Notes under the pieces: model-generated | Told to the model about the DNA's origin: nothing | Databases searched by the model: none | The model's input: only the letters and a program-made list of their open reading frames with translations | Translations under genes and position numbers: made by a program | From: Desulfocapsa sp. | GTDB taxonomy: Bacteria; Desulfobacterota; Desulfobulbia; Desulfobulbales; Desulfocapsaceae | Direction of reading: 5' to 3' | Length of the DNA: 42,030 nt | Assembly (NCBI GenBank): GCA_022712895.1 | Contig: JAFLJS010000065.1 | Location: 1-42,030, forward strand | Part shown: piece by piece, positions 17,168-28,419 of the stretch | How positions within the stretch are numbered: position 1 is the first letter of the stretch | How the letters are laid out: each line of letters opens with the position of its first letter

Positions 17168-17596
17168 TTATATGTCAAGCTCTGCAGGCATCTGTGCCGC
17201 ATGAGGATGGTCGGTGCCAGCGAACAGCTTAAGCTTCTTTAGCTGTGCACGACCGAGTTTGTTCTTGGGCATCATTCCTTTGACGGCCTTCATCAGGATG
17301 TCAGTTGGATGCTTAACAAGCAAGTCCTTAGCGGTGATTTCTTTCATGGAGCCAATGTATCCGCTATGGTGATAGTATTTCTTCTGATCCCATTTTCTAC
17401 CGGTGAGACGAATTTTATCAGCATTGGTTACAACAACAAAATCACCATTGTCCTGAAAATTGCAAAACGTTGGTTTGTTCTTGCCACGCAGACAATCAGC
17501 GATCTCGGTGGCCAGGCGACCAAGAACCTTACCTTCGGCGTTAACATGGTGCCACTTTTTTTCGATCTCGTTGACCGGAGTAAGATAGGTTTTCAT
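17168..17596 (-). CDS. rplM: 50S ribosomal protein L13
   Basis: This 142-residue ribosomal protein contains the family's WHHVNAEGKVLGRLATEIA, YYHHSGYIGSMKE and VKGMMPKNKLGR stretches. It is the first gene of the rplM-rpsI pair. An AAGAGG-like ribosome site lies about 12 bases upstream. The leader between tRNA-Gly and this gene holds an intrinsic terminator, so transcription from the tRNA promoter is probably attenuated before reaching it. Confidence 0.98.
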   Translation of the reverse strand: MKTYLTPVNEIEKKWHHVNAEGKVLGRLATEIADCLRGKNKPTFCNFQDNGDFVVVTNADKIRLTGRKWDQKKYYHHSGYIGSMKEITAKDLLVKHPTDILMKAVKGMMPKNKLGRAQLKKLKLFAGTDHPHAAQMPAELDI

Positions 17597-17636
17597 TATA
17601 TTTTTTTGCCTCTTGAAAAAGGATAATGCAAATCGT

Positions 17637-17668
17637 AATAAAAAAAGGTTCGAACAATGTCGAACCTT
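17637..17668 (-). terminator. Terminator or attenuator between tRNA-Gly and rplM
   Basis: A 9-bp stem AAGGTTCGA/TCGAACCTT (17645-17653 with 17660-17668) is followed on the minus strand by TTTTTTATTA. It lies about 60 bases downstream of the tRNA and 41 bases upstream of the rplM start. Confidence 0.8.
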
Positions 17669-17726
17669 AATTGCTTTGACCCGGTCTACATCTGGTAAGC
17701 CGAGACAAGTAGTATTTGTACGAAAA

Positions 17727-17801
<75 letters not shown>

Positions 17802-17827
17802 TCATTTATTCGTTAAAAACGGTGGAC

Positions 17828-17857
17828 AAAATACCCATAACCGATAGGACTTGTCAA
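17828..17857 (-). promoter_or_regulatory. Promoter of tRNA-Gly
   Basis: On the minus strand there is TTGACA (17852-17857), an 18-base spacer and TATTTT (17828-17833). It lies 27 bases upstream of the tRNA 5' end and is the only clear promoter for the tRNA and possibly rplM-rpsI. Confidence 0.65.
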
Positions 17858-18082
17858 CAGAAAAAACAAATAAAATTAACATGGATTCGAAAAAGAGTCC
17901 AGTGTGAAATGAAAAAAGAGATGGTGATGGGGGATAAAATTGTGCTATACTCTTTCTTTAGTTGATGTTTTTAGGGAGATTGCAGCTTCGCACTTTGCAC
18001 AGTTTGAGTCTCTAAATCTTTTTTATTTTTTTATTCCTGTTGTGTTTTTATTGCATGACATGGACTCAAGGTGAGGTTTTTG

Positions 18083-18682
18083 ATGGTTGCGGTAAACAAA
18101 AGAGAGGGAACTATTCAACGTAAAACCAAAGAAACCGATATTGATTTGGTTCTTTGCGTCGATGGAAGCGGTGATGCTGACATTAATTCAGGCGTTCCAT
18201 TTCTTGATCATATGCTGACACTTTTCAGTGTCCATGGTTTTTTTGATCTTACAATTAATGCTACTGGTGACACTGAGATTGATGATCATCATACAGTAGA
18301 GGATATCGGTATCTGTCTTGGCCAGGCATTTGCTCAGGCGCTTGGCGATAAAGGTGGCATTGGGCGTTATGGTCTCTGTTATCTTCCCATGGATGAAACA
18401 TTGGTTCGGGTTGTTATTGATGTCTCTAATAGGCCATATCTGCATTATGAGGTTGTAGTCCCGGATCAGAAACTTGGGAGTTTTGATACTGCTCTGGCCC
18501 CTGAATTTATGCGTGCCTTTTCGCAGCATGCCGGCATTACTCTTCACGTAGACTTGATGCACGGAGTAAACAGTCATCACATCATAGAGGCCGTCTTTAA
18601 AGGGCTTGGCAGGACGTTGAACCAAGCAGTTACCAGACTTGAGGGTTTGAGTGGAAGTCTTTCTTCCAAAGGTCTACTCTAA
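18083..18682 (+). CDS. hisB: Imidazoleglycerol-phosphate dehydratase
   Basis: HisB catalyses the dehydration step of histidine synthesis and uses manganese. The metal-binding motifs are visible (DHMLTLFSVHG, DDHHTVEDIGI and GVNSHHIIEAVFK). The product is 199 residues, the monofunctional length, with no phosphatase domain. AGGTGAGG (18069-18076) six bases before the ATG at 18083 decides the start; an upstream in-frame GTG at 18071 lies inside that site. It is far from the other histidine gene here (hisD), so histidine genes are scattered in this genome. Confidence 0.96.
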   Translation: MVAVNKREGTIQRKTKETDIDLVLCVDGSGDADINSGVPFLDHMLTLFSVHGFFDLTINATGDTEIDDHHTVEDIGICLGQAFAQALGDKGGIGRYGLCYLPMDETLVRVVIDVSNRPYLHYEVVVPDQKLGSFDTALAPEFMRAFSQHAGITLHVDLMHGVNSHHIIEAVFKGLGRTLNQAVTRLEGLSGSLSSKGLL

Positions 18683-18705
18683 AAGAATAAACAATGAGGA
18701 CTTCT

Positions 18706-19344
18706 ATGAATAAAATTATTTCGTGTATATCTATCTGTTTTATTGTGGGTTTATCTGCTTGTACCGGTCCCAAGCCCAGTGATACAACACAGGTTGTGGA
18801 GCTTCCTGAAATCAGCTGTGTTGCTGTGCTTCCTGTTGTGATTCCCATCTCTGCCAGTGGCACACTAACTGAAGTCAACGAGCAGGCTTTGAATGACGGA
18901 GCTGCTTTTATAGATTCTCTGCTACTTCAAGAACTGGATGTGAGGAGTGAATTTAAGGTGCTTACTTCAAATCAGCTGGACGCAATACTCAGCAACCCCT
19001 GGGGAGGACGAGTTACCCAGATTGCCGATATTGGTCGTGCAACAGGTTGTGGGGCGGTACTTGAGACAAGTATTAGCCGCTATCGACAACGTGTTGGCAA
19101 CGAGATGTCGGCTGAAATCTCTGCCTCTACAGCATTTTCAATGGGGTTACTAGGAGTGAAAAGTGGCATTGTTCTCTGGTCTACTTCTTTTGATGAAACA
19201 CAAAAGGCACTGTTTGACGATATTTTTTCATTTTCCAAGGCTGAAAAACGGGGATTTAAGTGGTTATCTGTACAGGAATTGTGTGGTGAAGCTGTAAAAA
19301 GTCGTTTGGCAGAATTCCCCTATTTTCAGGAATTGAAATTCTGA
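18706..19344 (+). CDS. Outer-membrane-type lipoprotein, CsgG/LpoB/DUF799-like fold
   Basis: This 212-residue lipoprotein has a signal peptide and a lipobox ending in LSAC, with Cys19 the likely lipidated residue (CTGPKPSD after it). The rest starts with a strand-rich segment, SCVAVLPVVIPISASG, and continues with a helix rich in leucine and LLQELDVRSEFKVLTSNQLDAIL. The pattern CxAVLP...VLT..QLDAIL...G...T resembles CsgG/LpoB-like periplasmic lipoproteins; this is a fold-level resemblance only. GAGG six bases before ATG 18706 supports the start. It follows hisB closely (23 bases) and ends with its own terminator. The partner is unknown. Confidence 0.82.
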   Translation: MNKIISCISICFIVGLSACTGPKPSDTTQVVELPEISCVAVLPVVIPISASGTLTEVNEQALNDGAAFIDSLLLQELDVRSEFKVLTSNQLDAILSNPWGGRVTQIADIGRATGCGAVLETSISRYRQRVGNEMSAEISASTAFSMGLLGVKSGIVLWSTSFDETQKALFDDIFSFSKAEKRGFKWLSVQELCGEAVKSRLAEFPYFQELKF

Positions 19345-19378
19345 TAACATGCGCTTGCCATCTTGTATGATGTCTCTG

Positions 19379-19416
19379 GCCTTCATTTTGTTAACTCAAA
19401 ATGAAGGCTTTTTTTT
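19379..19416 (+). terminator. Terminator after the lipoprotein gene
   Basis: A perfect 12-bp stem GCCTTCATTTTG (19379-19390) pairs with 19397-19408 across a 6-base loop and is followed by eight T. Confidence 0.93.
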
Positions 19417-19465
19417 GTTCATTTTGTAGCAATTTTGATCGAAATCTAAATAAGAATAATTTCTC

Positions 19466-19494
19466 TTGTATTTTGAGATTCTAAATCATACAAT
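19466..19494 (+). promoter_or_regulatory. Candidate promoter of the chemoreceptor gene
   Basis: A -10 TACAAT (19489-19494) is preceded by a 17-base spacer and a weak -35 TTGTAT (19466-19471). It lies 66 bases upstream of the ATG. Confidence 0.4.
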
Positions 19495-19559
19495 CCTTTT
19501 ATGTCGATAGGTTCGTTGGGATTTAGGGATTGCTTTAGTTAAATAAATTAGGGGAAATA

Positions 19560-21203
<1,644 letters not shown>

Positions 21204-21232
21204 TTTTTTAGTGAGAGGCTGGTATTCTCCTT

Positions 21233-21273
21233 GGGCTGTAACATTCAATTACGATTGTTACAGCCCTTTTTTT
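21233..21273 (+). terminator. Terminator after the chemoreceptor gene
   Basis: An 11-bp stem GGGCTGTAACA (21233-21243) pairs with TGTTACAGCCC (21256-21266) and is followed by seven T. Confidence 0.92.
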
Positions 21274-21308
21274 ATACGAATCGGAAACAAAATATTTTAT
21301 AGACTGCT

Positions 21309-22022
21309 ATGTTGGCTTCCTCAGTAAATAAGAAAATTGGCCAGGCCATGCACGATTATTCCATGCTTGCCGATGGTGATCGTGTGCTTGTGGCGGTATC
21401 TGGTGGGATTGATAGTCTTGTTCTTGCCTGGCTCTTGAAGGTGTGGCAGAAAAAAGCACCCATTAGATATGACCTATATGCTGTTCATATCGATATGGAT
21501 ATATGGCAGGAAGGTATGGAGGAGGCGAATCCTGTTGCAAGTGTTCTTGTCCAGATGCAGAAAACAGGGTTATCTTTACATGTGGAGAAGAGTTTACCGT
21601 TAAGTGAAGAAGAGCGGAACTGTTTCACCTGTTCAAAATTACGTCGTAAACAACTTTTTGATCTTGCCAGTCGCTTTAAATGTAATAAGATCGCTTTTGG
21701 TCACCATAAGGATGATCTGCTGGAAACCCTTTTTATCAATATGTTTTACAGTGGCAATATCTCCACCATGGTACCTGCACAGCAATTGTTTGGTGGTAGT
21801 TTAACTATTATTCGCCCGCTTGCGTATGTTGAAAAAAAGGATGTGGAAATAATCGCAAAGGATGTTGGGTTAGCAGCAGTTGCCAATTTATGCCCATTGT
21901 CAGGAGATACCAAACGAGAAGAAGTGCAAAAGATGCTTGAAACGATATATGAACAAATTCCGGGGGCTAAGGCCTCGCTTTTTGCTTCCATGAAAAATGT
22001 GCGTGAAGGGTATATGTTGTGA
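21309..22022 (+). CDS. TtcA-family tRNA sulfurtransferase (PP-loop ATPase)
   Basis: This 237-residue protein adenylates and thiolates a tRNA cytidine, by family. The PP-loop is SGGIDS (31-36), and a CxxC is at Cys105/Cys108 (CFTCSKLRR). A third cysteine, Cys195 (NLCPLSGDTKREEV), completes the three ligands expected for the iron-sulfur cluster of TtcA. GHHKDDLLETLF (about 131-142) is also typical. No clear ribosome site precedes the ATG. It is slightly shorter than E. coli TtcA. It is the first gene of a packed run, and its stop overlaps the next start (GTGA). Confidence 0.9.
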   Translation: MLASSVNKKIGQAMHDYSMLADGDRVLVAVSGGIDSLVLAWLLKVWQKKAPIRYDLYAVHIDMDIWQEGMEEANPVASVLVQMQKTGLSLHVEKSLPLSEEERNCFTCSKLRRKQLFDLASRFKCNKIAFGHHKDDLLETLFINMFYSGNISTMVPAQQLFGGSLTIIRPLAYVEKKDVEIIAKDVGLAAVANLCPLSGDTKREEVQKMLETIYEQIPGAKASLFASMKNVREGYML

Positions 22023-22921
22023 AAACTGCTCTGGACTGTTTACCCTGCTATCTGCGCCAGGCTTTGCAGGTTGCACGCTTGAGTACTGATAATATTGATT
22101 TGCAGATTGAGGCTCTCAGGAAGGTGGCTGAGCTTACAAGCAAAATGGATATGAGCAGAACACCGCCCGAAAATTCCATTGCTGTATATAAAGCACTTGC
22201 CGAGATAACGACTTGCCCCGATCCATATCGTCAGATAAAGAAAGAGTCCAACCAGCAGGCCCTCGCTTTGCGTCCTCAGTTTGCTGAAATGATAACAAAA
22301 GCCGCAGATCCACTGGCCCTTGCTATTCGTTTGGCCATTGGTGGGAATATCATTGATTATGGGGCAATGCACAGTTTTGATGTTAATGAGGCTCTTGATC
22401 GTTGTCTACAGGCTGAATATGCGGTAGATCATAGTGATTTGTTACTACAGCGCTTGCGAAAGTTGGATACGGGTGCCAAGCTGCTCTATCTCGCTGATAA
22501 TTCTGGGGAGATCGTGTATGATTCTCTGGTTGTAAAAGAGCTTGCTGCAATGGGATTGGCTGTGACTGTAGCGGTAAAGAGTGGCGCTATAATAAATGAT
22601 GCGCTGCTTGCTGATGCTCGTAGTGCAGGAATTGAAAGTTATGCAACGCTTCTTGAAAATGGAACAAGCTGTCCCGGGACTCCCCTTGAGAGTTGTTCCG
22701 AAGAGTTTTTAGTGGCATTTGAGAATGCGGATCTTATTGTATCCAAGGGGCAGGGGAATTTCGAAACGTTATCGGAATCACAGACCGAAATATTCTTTCT
22801 GCTCACGGTGAAATGTCCGGTGGTTGGTGCACATCTTGCCGAGATCAGTGGAACAACAAAAGAAAATCTGCCAGGAGAAGGTGAGCTGGCACTATATTAC
22901 TATAATGGGATAAACCACTAA
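22019..22921 (+). CDS. DUF89/ARMT1-like damage-control phosphatase family protein
   Basis: This 300-residue member of the DUF89 family belongs to a group of metal-dependent phosphatases proposed to remove damaged or excess phosphorylated metabolites. Hallmarks are the N-terminal CxxC (DCLPCYLRQA, Cys7/Cys10), the Asp/Asn motif LADNSGEIVYD (158-168), KSGAIINDA and SKGQGNFETL (about 242-251). Start is GTG at 22019, overlapping the upstream TGA by three bases. The stop TAA overlaps the asnS ATG (TAATG). The substrate is unknown; the coupling to tRNA genes may be only operon packing. Confidence 0.9.
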   Translation: MKTALDCLPCYLRQALQVARLSTDNIDLQIEALRKVAELTSKMDMSRTPPENSIAVYKALAEITTCPDPYRQIKKESNQQALALRPQFAEMITKAADPLALAIRLAIGGNIIDYGAMHSFDVNEALDRCLQAEYAVDHSDLLLQRLRKLDTGAKLLYLADNSGEIVYDSLVVKELAAMGLAVTVAVKSGAIINDALLADARSAGIESYATLLENGTSCPGTPLESCSEEFLVAFENADLIVSKGQGNFETLSESQTEIFFLLTVKCPVVGAHLAEISGTTKENLPGEGELALYYYNGINH

Positions 22922-24276
22922 TGGCTGATCGTATTCAAAAACTTTTACAACAGAAACCTGATGCAAATTCAATCACCGTTAAGGGTTGGGTACGTACTCG
23001 ACGGGATACCGGTTCGTTTTCTTTTCTTGAAATAAATGATGGTTCCTGTCTTTCCAATTTGCAGGTGATTGTTGATGGCAGTCTTTCAAATTACGAAGAA
23101 GAGGTGACAAAGCTGAGTGCCGGATGCAGTGTGGTTGTGACAGGTGTACTACAGGATTCACCTGCAAAGGGCCAGACTGTGGAGTTGCATGCTGCAACTG
23201 TAACGGTTCTTGGCTGGGCAGACCCTGAAACATATCCTTTGCAGAAAAAACGGCATACCTTAGAATTTTTGCGTTCCATAAGTCATCTGCGTCCCCGGAC
23301 AAATGCTTTGGGAGCAGTCACCAGAGTGCGTTCAAGGTTGACGATTGCCGTAAATCGCTTTTTCCAGGAACGCGATTTTATACAGGTTCATACTCCCATT
23401 ATAACCACCAGTGATTGTGAAGGAGCCGGGGAAATGTTCCAGGTCAGTGCCGCTGGTGAAAAAAAAGATGCACCGTTTTTTGGTTCACCAGCAGGCCTAA
23501 CTGTAAGTGGACAGCTACAGGCAGAAGTTTACGCCCTGGCTCTTGGCAATGTCTATACCTTTGGTCCGACTTTTCGGGCTGAGAATTCAAATACCAGTCG
23601 TCATCTGGCCGAGTTCTGGATGATAGAACCGGAGATGGCTTTCTGTGATCTTGCGTGTAATATGGAACTTGCCACCGATCTGCTCAAATTTGTTTTACAG
23701 GATGTTCTTGAAAACTGTACTGAAGATCTGGCTCTGTGCAATAAATTTATAGAAAAAGGACTCTTGCAGAAATTACAGGACGTGGTGGACAAGGATTTTG
23801 TACATCTTACCTATAGTGCTGCCGTTGAAGAGTTGCAAAAGGTTAACGATGATTTCGAGTATCCGGTGGAGTGGGGAATCGATCTGCAATCGGAGCACGA
23901 ACGTTATCTCACCGAGAAAGTATATAAATGTCCAGTGATTGTTACCGATTACCCTGCATCCATAAAACCCTTTTATATGCGGGTCAGTGATGATGGAAAG
24001 ACTGTTGCCGCCATGGATATTCTGGTACCGGGTATTGGTGAAATTGTGGGTGGCAGTCAACGGGAAGAACGGCTTGATGTGCTCGAAAAACGGATGAATG
24101 ATGCCGGAATCGACACAAAAGAGTACGACTGGTATCTGGATCTCAGGCGTTATGGAACCGTTCCCCATGCCGGATTTGGTTTAGGCTTTGAGAGGCTTGT
24201 CCAGTTTGCCACCGGAATGAGTAATATTCGTGAGGTAATTCCTTTTCCAAGAACTCCCGGTTTTGCTCCATGTTAA
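22921..24276 (+). CDS. asnS: Asparaginyl-tRNA synthetase
   Basis: This 451-residue class IIb synthetase charges tRNA-Asn. The N-terminal OB-fold anticodon domain carries GWVRTRRDTGSFSFLEINDG (about 22-41). Motif 2 is FRAENSNTSRHLAEFWMIE, and motif 3 GFGLGFERLVQFATG is near the end. AsnRS rather than AspRS is indicated by FRAENSNTSRHLAEF and the absence of the bacterial AspRS insertion. The terminal residues (PRTPGFAPC) differ slightly from the usual PRxPGxxxF end. The ATG overlaps the upstream stop. Confidence 0.95.
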   Translation: MADRIQKLLQQKPDANSITVKGWVRTRRDTGSFSFLEINDGSCLSNLQVIVDGSLSNYEEEVTKLSAGCSVVVTGVLQDSPAKGQTVELHAATVTVLGWADPETYPLQKKRHTLEFLRSISHLRPRTNALGAVTRVRSRLTIAVNRFFQERDFIQVHTPIITTSDCEGAGEMFQVSAAGEKKDAPFFGSPAGLTVSGQLQAEVYALALGNVYTFGPTFRAENSNTSRHLAEFWMIEPEMAFCDLACNMELATDLLKFVLQDVLENCTEDLALCNKFIEKGLLQKLQDVVDKDFVHLTYSAAVEELQKVNDDFEYPVEWGIDLQSEHERYLTEKVYKCPVIVTDYPASIKPFYMRVSDDGKTVAAMDILVPGIGEIVGGSQREERLDVLEKRMNDAGIDTKEYDWYLDLRRYGTVPHAGFGLGFERLVQFATGMSNIREVIPFPRTPGFAPC

Positions 24277-24303
24277 CAACGATGGAAAGTAAAGGACAAG
24301 GTA

Positions 24304-24990
24304 ATGTCTAAAGGGCCAGCTGTTCAAAAAATGTTTGATGGTATTGCCGCCGATTATGATCTCATGAACCGAGTGATGACCATGGGCCAGGATCAGCGTT
24401 GGCGACGATTTGTTGCCGCCAAAGCATGCGATCCACAAGGTGGCTGGGTACTTGATCTGGCAACTGGTACCGGGGATATTGCCTCCTTAATGGAAAAAGA
24501 ACATCCTCAGGCACAGCATATCGGAGCTGATTTTTCCATTAATATGCTGCGTGAAGCAAAAAAACGTTTTACCTCGCAGAATATCGAATGGCAGGCAAGT
24601 GATGCCAACTGTTTACCCTATAAAGATAACAGTTTTGAATCTGTAACCTTTGGCTATCTCCTCAGGAATGTCGATGATAGTCTCAAAGTATTGCAGGAGA
24701 TCCACAGAGTGTTAAAGCCCGGTGGTCGGGTTGTCTGTTTAGATACCACACCGCCTGCAAAGAATATCTTATACCCTTTTATTCGTTTATATTTTCGTTT
24801 TGGTATTCCCCTTTTAGGGAGAATGATTGCAAGTGATGAGGCTGCTTACAGCTATCTTACCGGCTCCACTATGGATTTTTATGAAGCGCAGGAGCTTGCG
24901 GATATCTTTTCGGAGGCTGGTTTCACAACAGTTAACTATAAGAAATTTATGATGGGAACCATAGGAATCCACTGGGGAATGAAAAGATGA
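24304..24990 (+). CDS. menG: Demethylmenaquinone methyltransferase
   Basis: This 228-residue SAM-dependent methyltransferase of the UbiE/MenG family catalyses the last step of menaquinone synthesis. Motifs: MFDGIAADYDLMNRVMTMGQD at 10-30 (family signature), the SAM site LDLATGTGDIA near 48-58, and FGYLLRNVDDSLKVLQEIHRVLKPGGR. In an anaerobe of this kind the quinone is menaquinone, so MenG is the likelier name than UbiE. AGGA precedes the ATG. It would serve the quinone pool used by the Nuo-type complex encoded earlier in the window. Confidence 0.93.
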   Translation: MSKGPAVQKMFDGIAADYDLMNRVMTMGQDQRWRRFVAAKACDPQGGWVLDLATGTGDIASLMEKEHPQAQHIGADFSINMLREAKKRFTSQNIEWQASDANCLPYKDNSFESVTFGYLLRNVDDSLKVLQEIHRVLKPGGRVVCLDTTPPAKNILYPFIRLYFRFGIPLLGRMIASDEAAYSYLTGSTMDFYEAQELADIFSEAGFTTVNYKKFMMGTIGIHWGMKR

Positions 24991-25036
24991 TCGTCCATCA
25001 TTCAACATCAAATTATAATAACATGAACGTTGAATT

Positions 25037-26347
25037 ATGATAATTACACCACTTAAAACGAACAGTGCAGAAGGTGAGGCTTGCCTTGCAAAGCTCCTCT
25101 CCCGTTTTCAGCAGGCCGAAAATAATTGCCGTGATCTTGTTGCTGAAATTATAGAGCAGGTAAAGACACGAGGTGATGAAGCAGTTCTGGAATATACAAG
25201 AAAGTTTGATTCTCCCGATCTTACCGTCGAATCTCTGAAAGTTTCTACCAAAGAGTTGCAAGAGGCCTACGAGCTGGTTGATGATGATTTTCTAGCAACC
25301 TTAGCCAAGGCAATAGAGCGCATTCAGGTTTTCCACGAACGCGAAATGGAAGATTCATGGATGCAGACCAGGGAAAACGGAACTATTGTTGGTCGCATGG
25401 TTCGTCCTGTTGATGCTGCTGGTTTGTATGTTCCAGGTGGGCAGGGTGGGTCAACTCCCCTTGTATCGTCAGTACTTATGAATGGGATACCAGCAGGGAT
25501 AGCTGGGGTAACCCAGCGGGTAATGCTCACCCCTCCAAACAAAGAGGGAAAGGTGAGTCCCCACCTTTTAGTAGCGGCTCAGGAAATTGGAATTGTAGAC
25601 ATCTTCAAGGCTGGTTCCGCCTGGGGGATTGCTGCACTTGCATACGGTACCGAATCCATCCCAGCGGTTGACGCAATTGTTGGACCTGGCAACCAGTTTG
25701 TTACCGAGGCAAAGTCGCAGGTAGCAAATATGCTGCGCATTGATATGATTGCCGGCCCTTCTGAAGTACTGATTGTTGCCGATAAAAGTGCAAAGGCCAA
25801 TTATGTAGCGGCGGATATGCTGGCCCAGGCGGAGCATGATCCCATGGCTCTGGCTATTCTGGTAACTACGGAAGCAACGCTTGCAGATGATGTGGTAACA
25901 GAGCTTGATCGTCAACTTGCAAAGCTCAGTCGTACTGATATTGCAGCAAAATCGCTGGAGGATCGAGGAGTGATCCTAATTGTTGAAAATCAGGAGGAAG
26001 CGCTTACGATAGCCAACGATATCGCCATTGAACATCTTGAATTAATGATCGAAGATCCTTGGGAAGCACTTCCACAGATACGTCACGCAGGGGCGATATT
26101 TCTAGGGCACAATACTCCGGAAGCCGCCGGAGACTACATGGCAGGGCCAAATCATGTGTTACCCACCATGGGAACGGCTCGTTATTCTTCCGCTCTTGGA
26201 GTTGAAACATTTCTTAAAAAGAGTTCTATTATCAGCTATTCTCGGCAGGCCCTTGTGGAAGATGCTGATCATATTCGTCTGCTGGCCGGTCTTGAGGGGC
26301 TGACTGCCCATGCTGCGTCTGTAACTGAGCGTTTGCAGGACAAATGA
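25037..26347 (+). CDS. hisD: Histidinol dehydrogenase
   Basis: This 436-residue zinc enzyme oxidises histidinol to histidine in two NAD-dependent steps. Typical stretches are YVPGGQGGSTPLVSSVLM, DAIVGPGNQFVTEAK, GPSEVLIVAD, QAEHDP and the C-terminal GPNHVLPTMGTARYSSALGV. There is no clear ribosome site. The ATG lies in a short inverted repeat (ATTCAAC near 25000, GTTGAAT near 25030) that may limit initiation. The stop overlaps the rsmG start (ATGA). Confidence 0.96.
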   Translation: MIITPLKTNSAEGEACLAKLLSRFQQAENNCRDLVAEIIEQVKTRGDEAVLEYTRKFDSPDLTVESLKVSTKELQEAYELVDDDFLATLAKAIERIQVFHEREMEDSWMQTRENGTIVGRMVRPVDAAGLYVPGGQGGSTPLVSSVLMNGIPAGIAGVTQRVMLTPPNKEGKVSPHLLVAAQEIGIVDIFKAGSAWGIAALAYGTESIPAVDAIVGPGNQFVTEAKSQVANMLRIDMIAGPSEVLIVADKSAKANYVAADMLAQAEHDPMALAILVTTEATLADDVVTELDRQLAKLSRTDIAAKSLEDRGVILIVENQEEALTIANDIAIEHLELMIEDPWEALPQIRHAGAIFLGHNTPEAAGDYMAGPNHVLPTMGTARYSSALGVETFLKKSSIISYSRQALVEDADHIRLLAGLEGLTAHAASVTERLQDK

Positions 26348-27021
26348 AAAAGAGTTTTGATTTTAAAAGAGAATTGCTTAACGGCTGTGAATCTCTAGGG
26401 CTTGCAGAACCTGATCAGGCTGCAATAGAAAGACTCTATTGCTACTACTTAGAGCTCAAGAAATGGAATCGTAAGGTAAATCTCATCGCCAAAGGCACTG
26501 GCGATACCGAAATTGTAGAGAAACATTTTCTTGATTCTCTTACCTTGCTGCCTGTACTTACCGGTGAGAATCTACACCTTGTGGATATTGGAACAGGTGC
26601 CGGATTTCCGGGGCTCGTTTGTAAAGCAGTTATGCCGGAATTAAAAGTTACCCTTGTGGAACCACGTTTGAGGCGAGTCTCTTTTCTGCGTCATATAATA
26701 CGAACACTGAAACTTGAGAATATTTTTGTCCTGGAATGCAGGGCAGAAGATGAAATCGCCTTGCCAACGGATAGTGGGTTTACACATATTACCAGTCGGG
26801 CGGTGAGCGAGATAAAACTCTTTCTTGCCATGTGTAACAGATTTGCGGTAGCAGATATAAAAGTGATCTGTATGAAAGGTCCAAAATGGAAAGAGGAGTT
26901 GGATATCTTTACTGCTTCCGACTCTCAAAAAGTGTTTAGGTTTGCAAGTACAACGGAATATATATTACCGGAAAGTAAGAGTCTTCGGAACGTAATGATT
27001 TTTGATTCTACCCACAAATAA
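26344..27021 (+). CDS. rsmG: 16S rRNA (guanine(527)-N7)-methyltransferase
   Basis: This 225-residue methyltransferase (GidB) modifies G527 of 16S rRNA. The SAM motif DIGTGAGFPG occupies residues 81-90, preceded by NLIAKGTGDTEIVEKHFLDS. EPRLRRVSFLRHI and ITSRAVSEI are typical. It overlaps hisD by four bases and ends ten bases before leuB. It is not next to the usual gidA/parA partners. Confidence 0.94.
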   Translation: MKKSFDFKRELLNGCESLGLAEPDQAAIERLYCYYLELKKWNRKVNLIAKGTGDTEIVEKHFLDSLTLLPVLTGENLHLVDIGTGAGFPGLVCKAVMPELKVTLVEPRLRRVSFLRHIIRTLKLENIFVLECRAEDEIALPTDSGFTHITSRAVSEIKLFLAMCNRFAVADIKVICMKGPKWKEELDIFTASDSQKVFRFASTTEYILPESKSLRNVMIFDSTHK

Positions 27022-28104
<1,083 letters not shown>

Positions 28105-28143
28105 GAATTGTTTTTTAGATAGTTTCTTCAGGGCGCGCAGTCC

Positions 28144-28228
28144 ACAACTGGTCACTGACAAACGTCCAGGCTGATCCCTCACTGCGGGATCGAAGTCTAC
28201 GCGTATCTGTTTATCTGTGACCAGTTGT
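28144..28228. repeat. 85-bp inverted-repeat element between leuB and the PRPP synthetase-like gene
   Basis: Perfect 12-base arms ACAACTGGTCAC (28144-28155) and GTGACCAGTTGT (28217-28228) extend inward to about 20 bases with two mismatches. Inside lies a second hairpin GATCCC/GGGATC (28173-28178 with 28186-28191). The rest of the 28105-28419 gap shows no reading frame or clear promoter. It may be a MITE-like element or a structured RNA. Confidence 0.6.
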
Positions 28229-28419
28229 AATCCTAACTTGCAGGCATGTCAGGCATTGTTGTTTGCGCCGCTTTCTATTTGATTTTGGGGAGCAACTATC
28301 TGAAGGACAAGAAATAAGTACTTTTGGCGCCCACGTACCACGAAACAACTAACCATTCCGTCATAAAGAAATGGTAAAAAAACAAGTCCAATCTTTTCAG
28401 ATGTCCCTATAAGGAAACC

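Noticed and set aside
19480-19515. A sigma-28 (flagellar) promoter before the chemoreceptor gene
   Set aside because: TAAA and a CGATA-like sequence are present, but the spacing is about two bases off the usual 15, and a sigma-70-type -10 fits as well or better.
25023-25040. A five-codon leader peptide overlapping the hisD start
   Set aside because: ATG-AAC-GTT-GAA-TTA-TGA is too short to judge and contains no histidine codons that would suggest attenuation.
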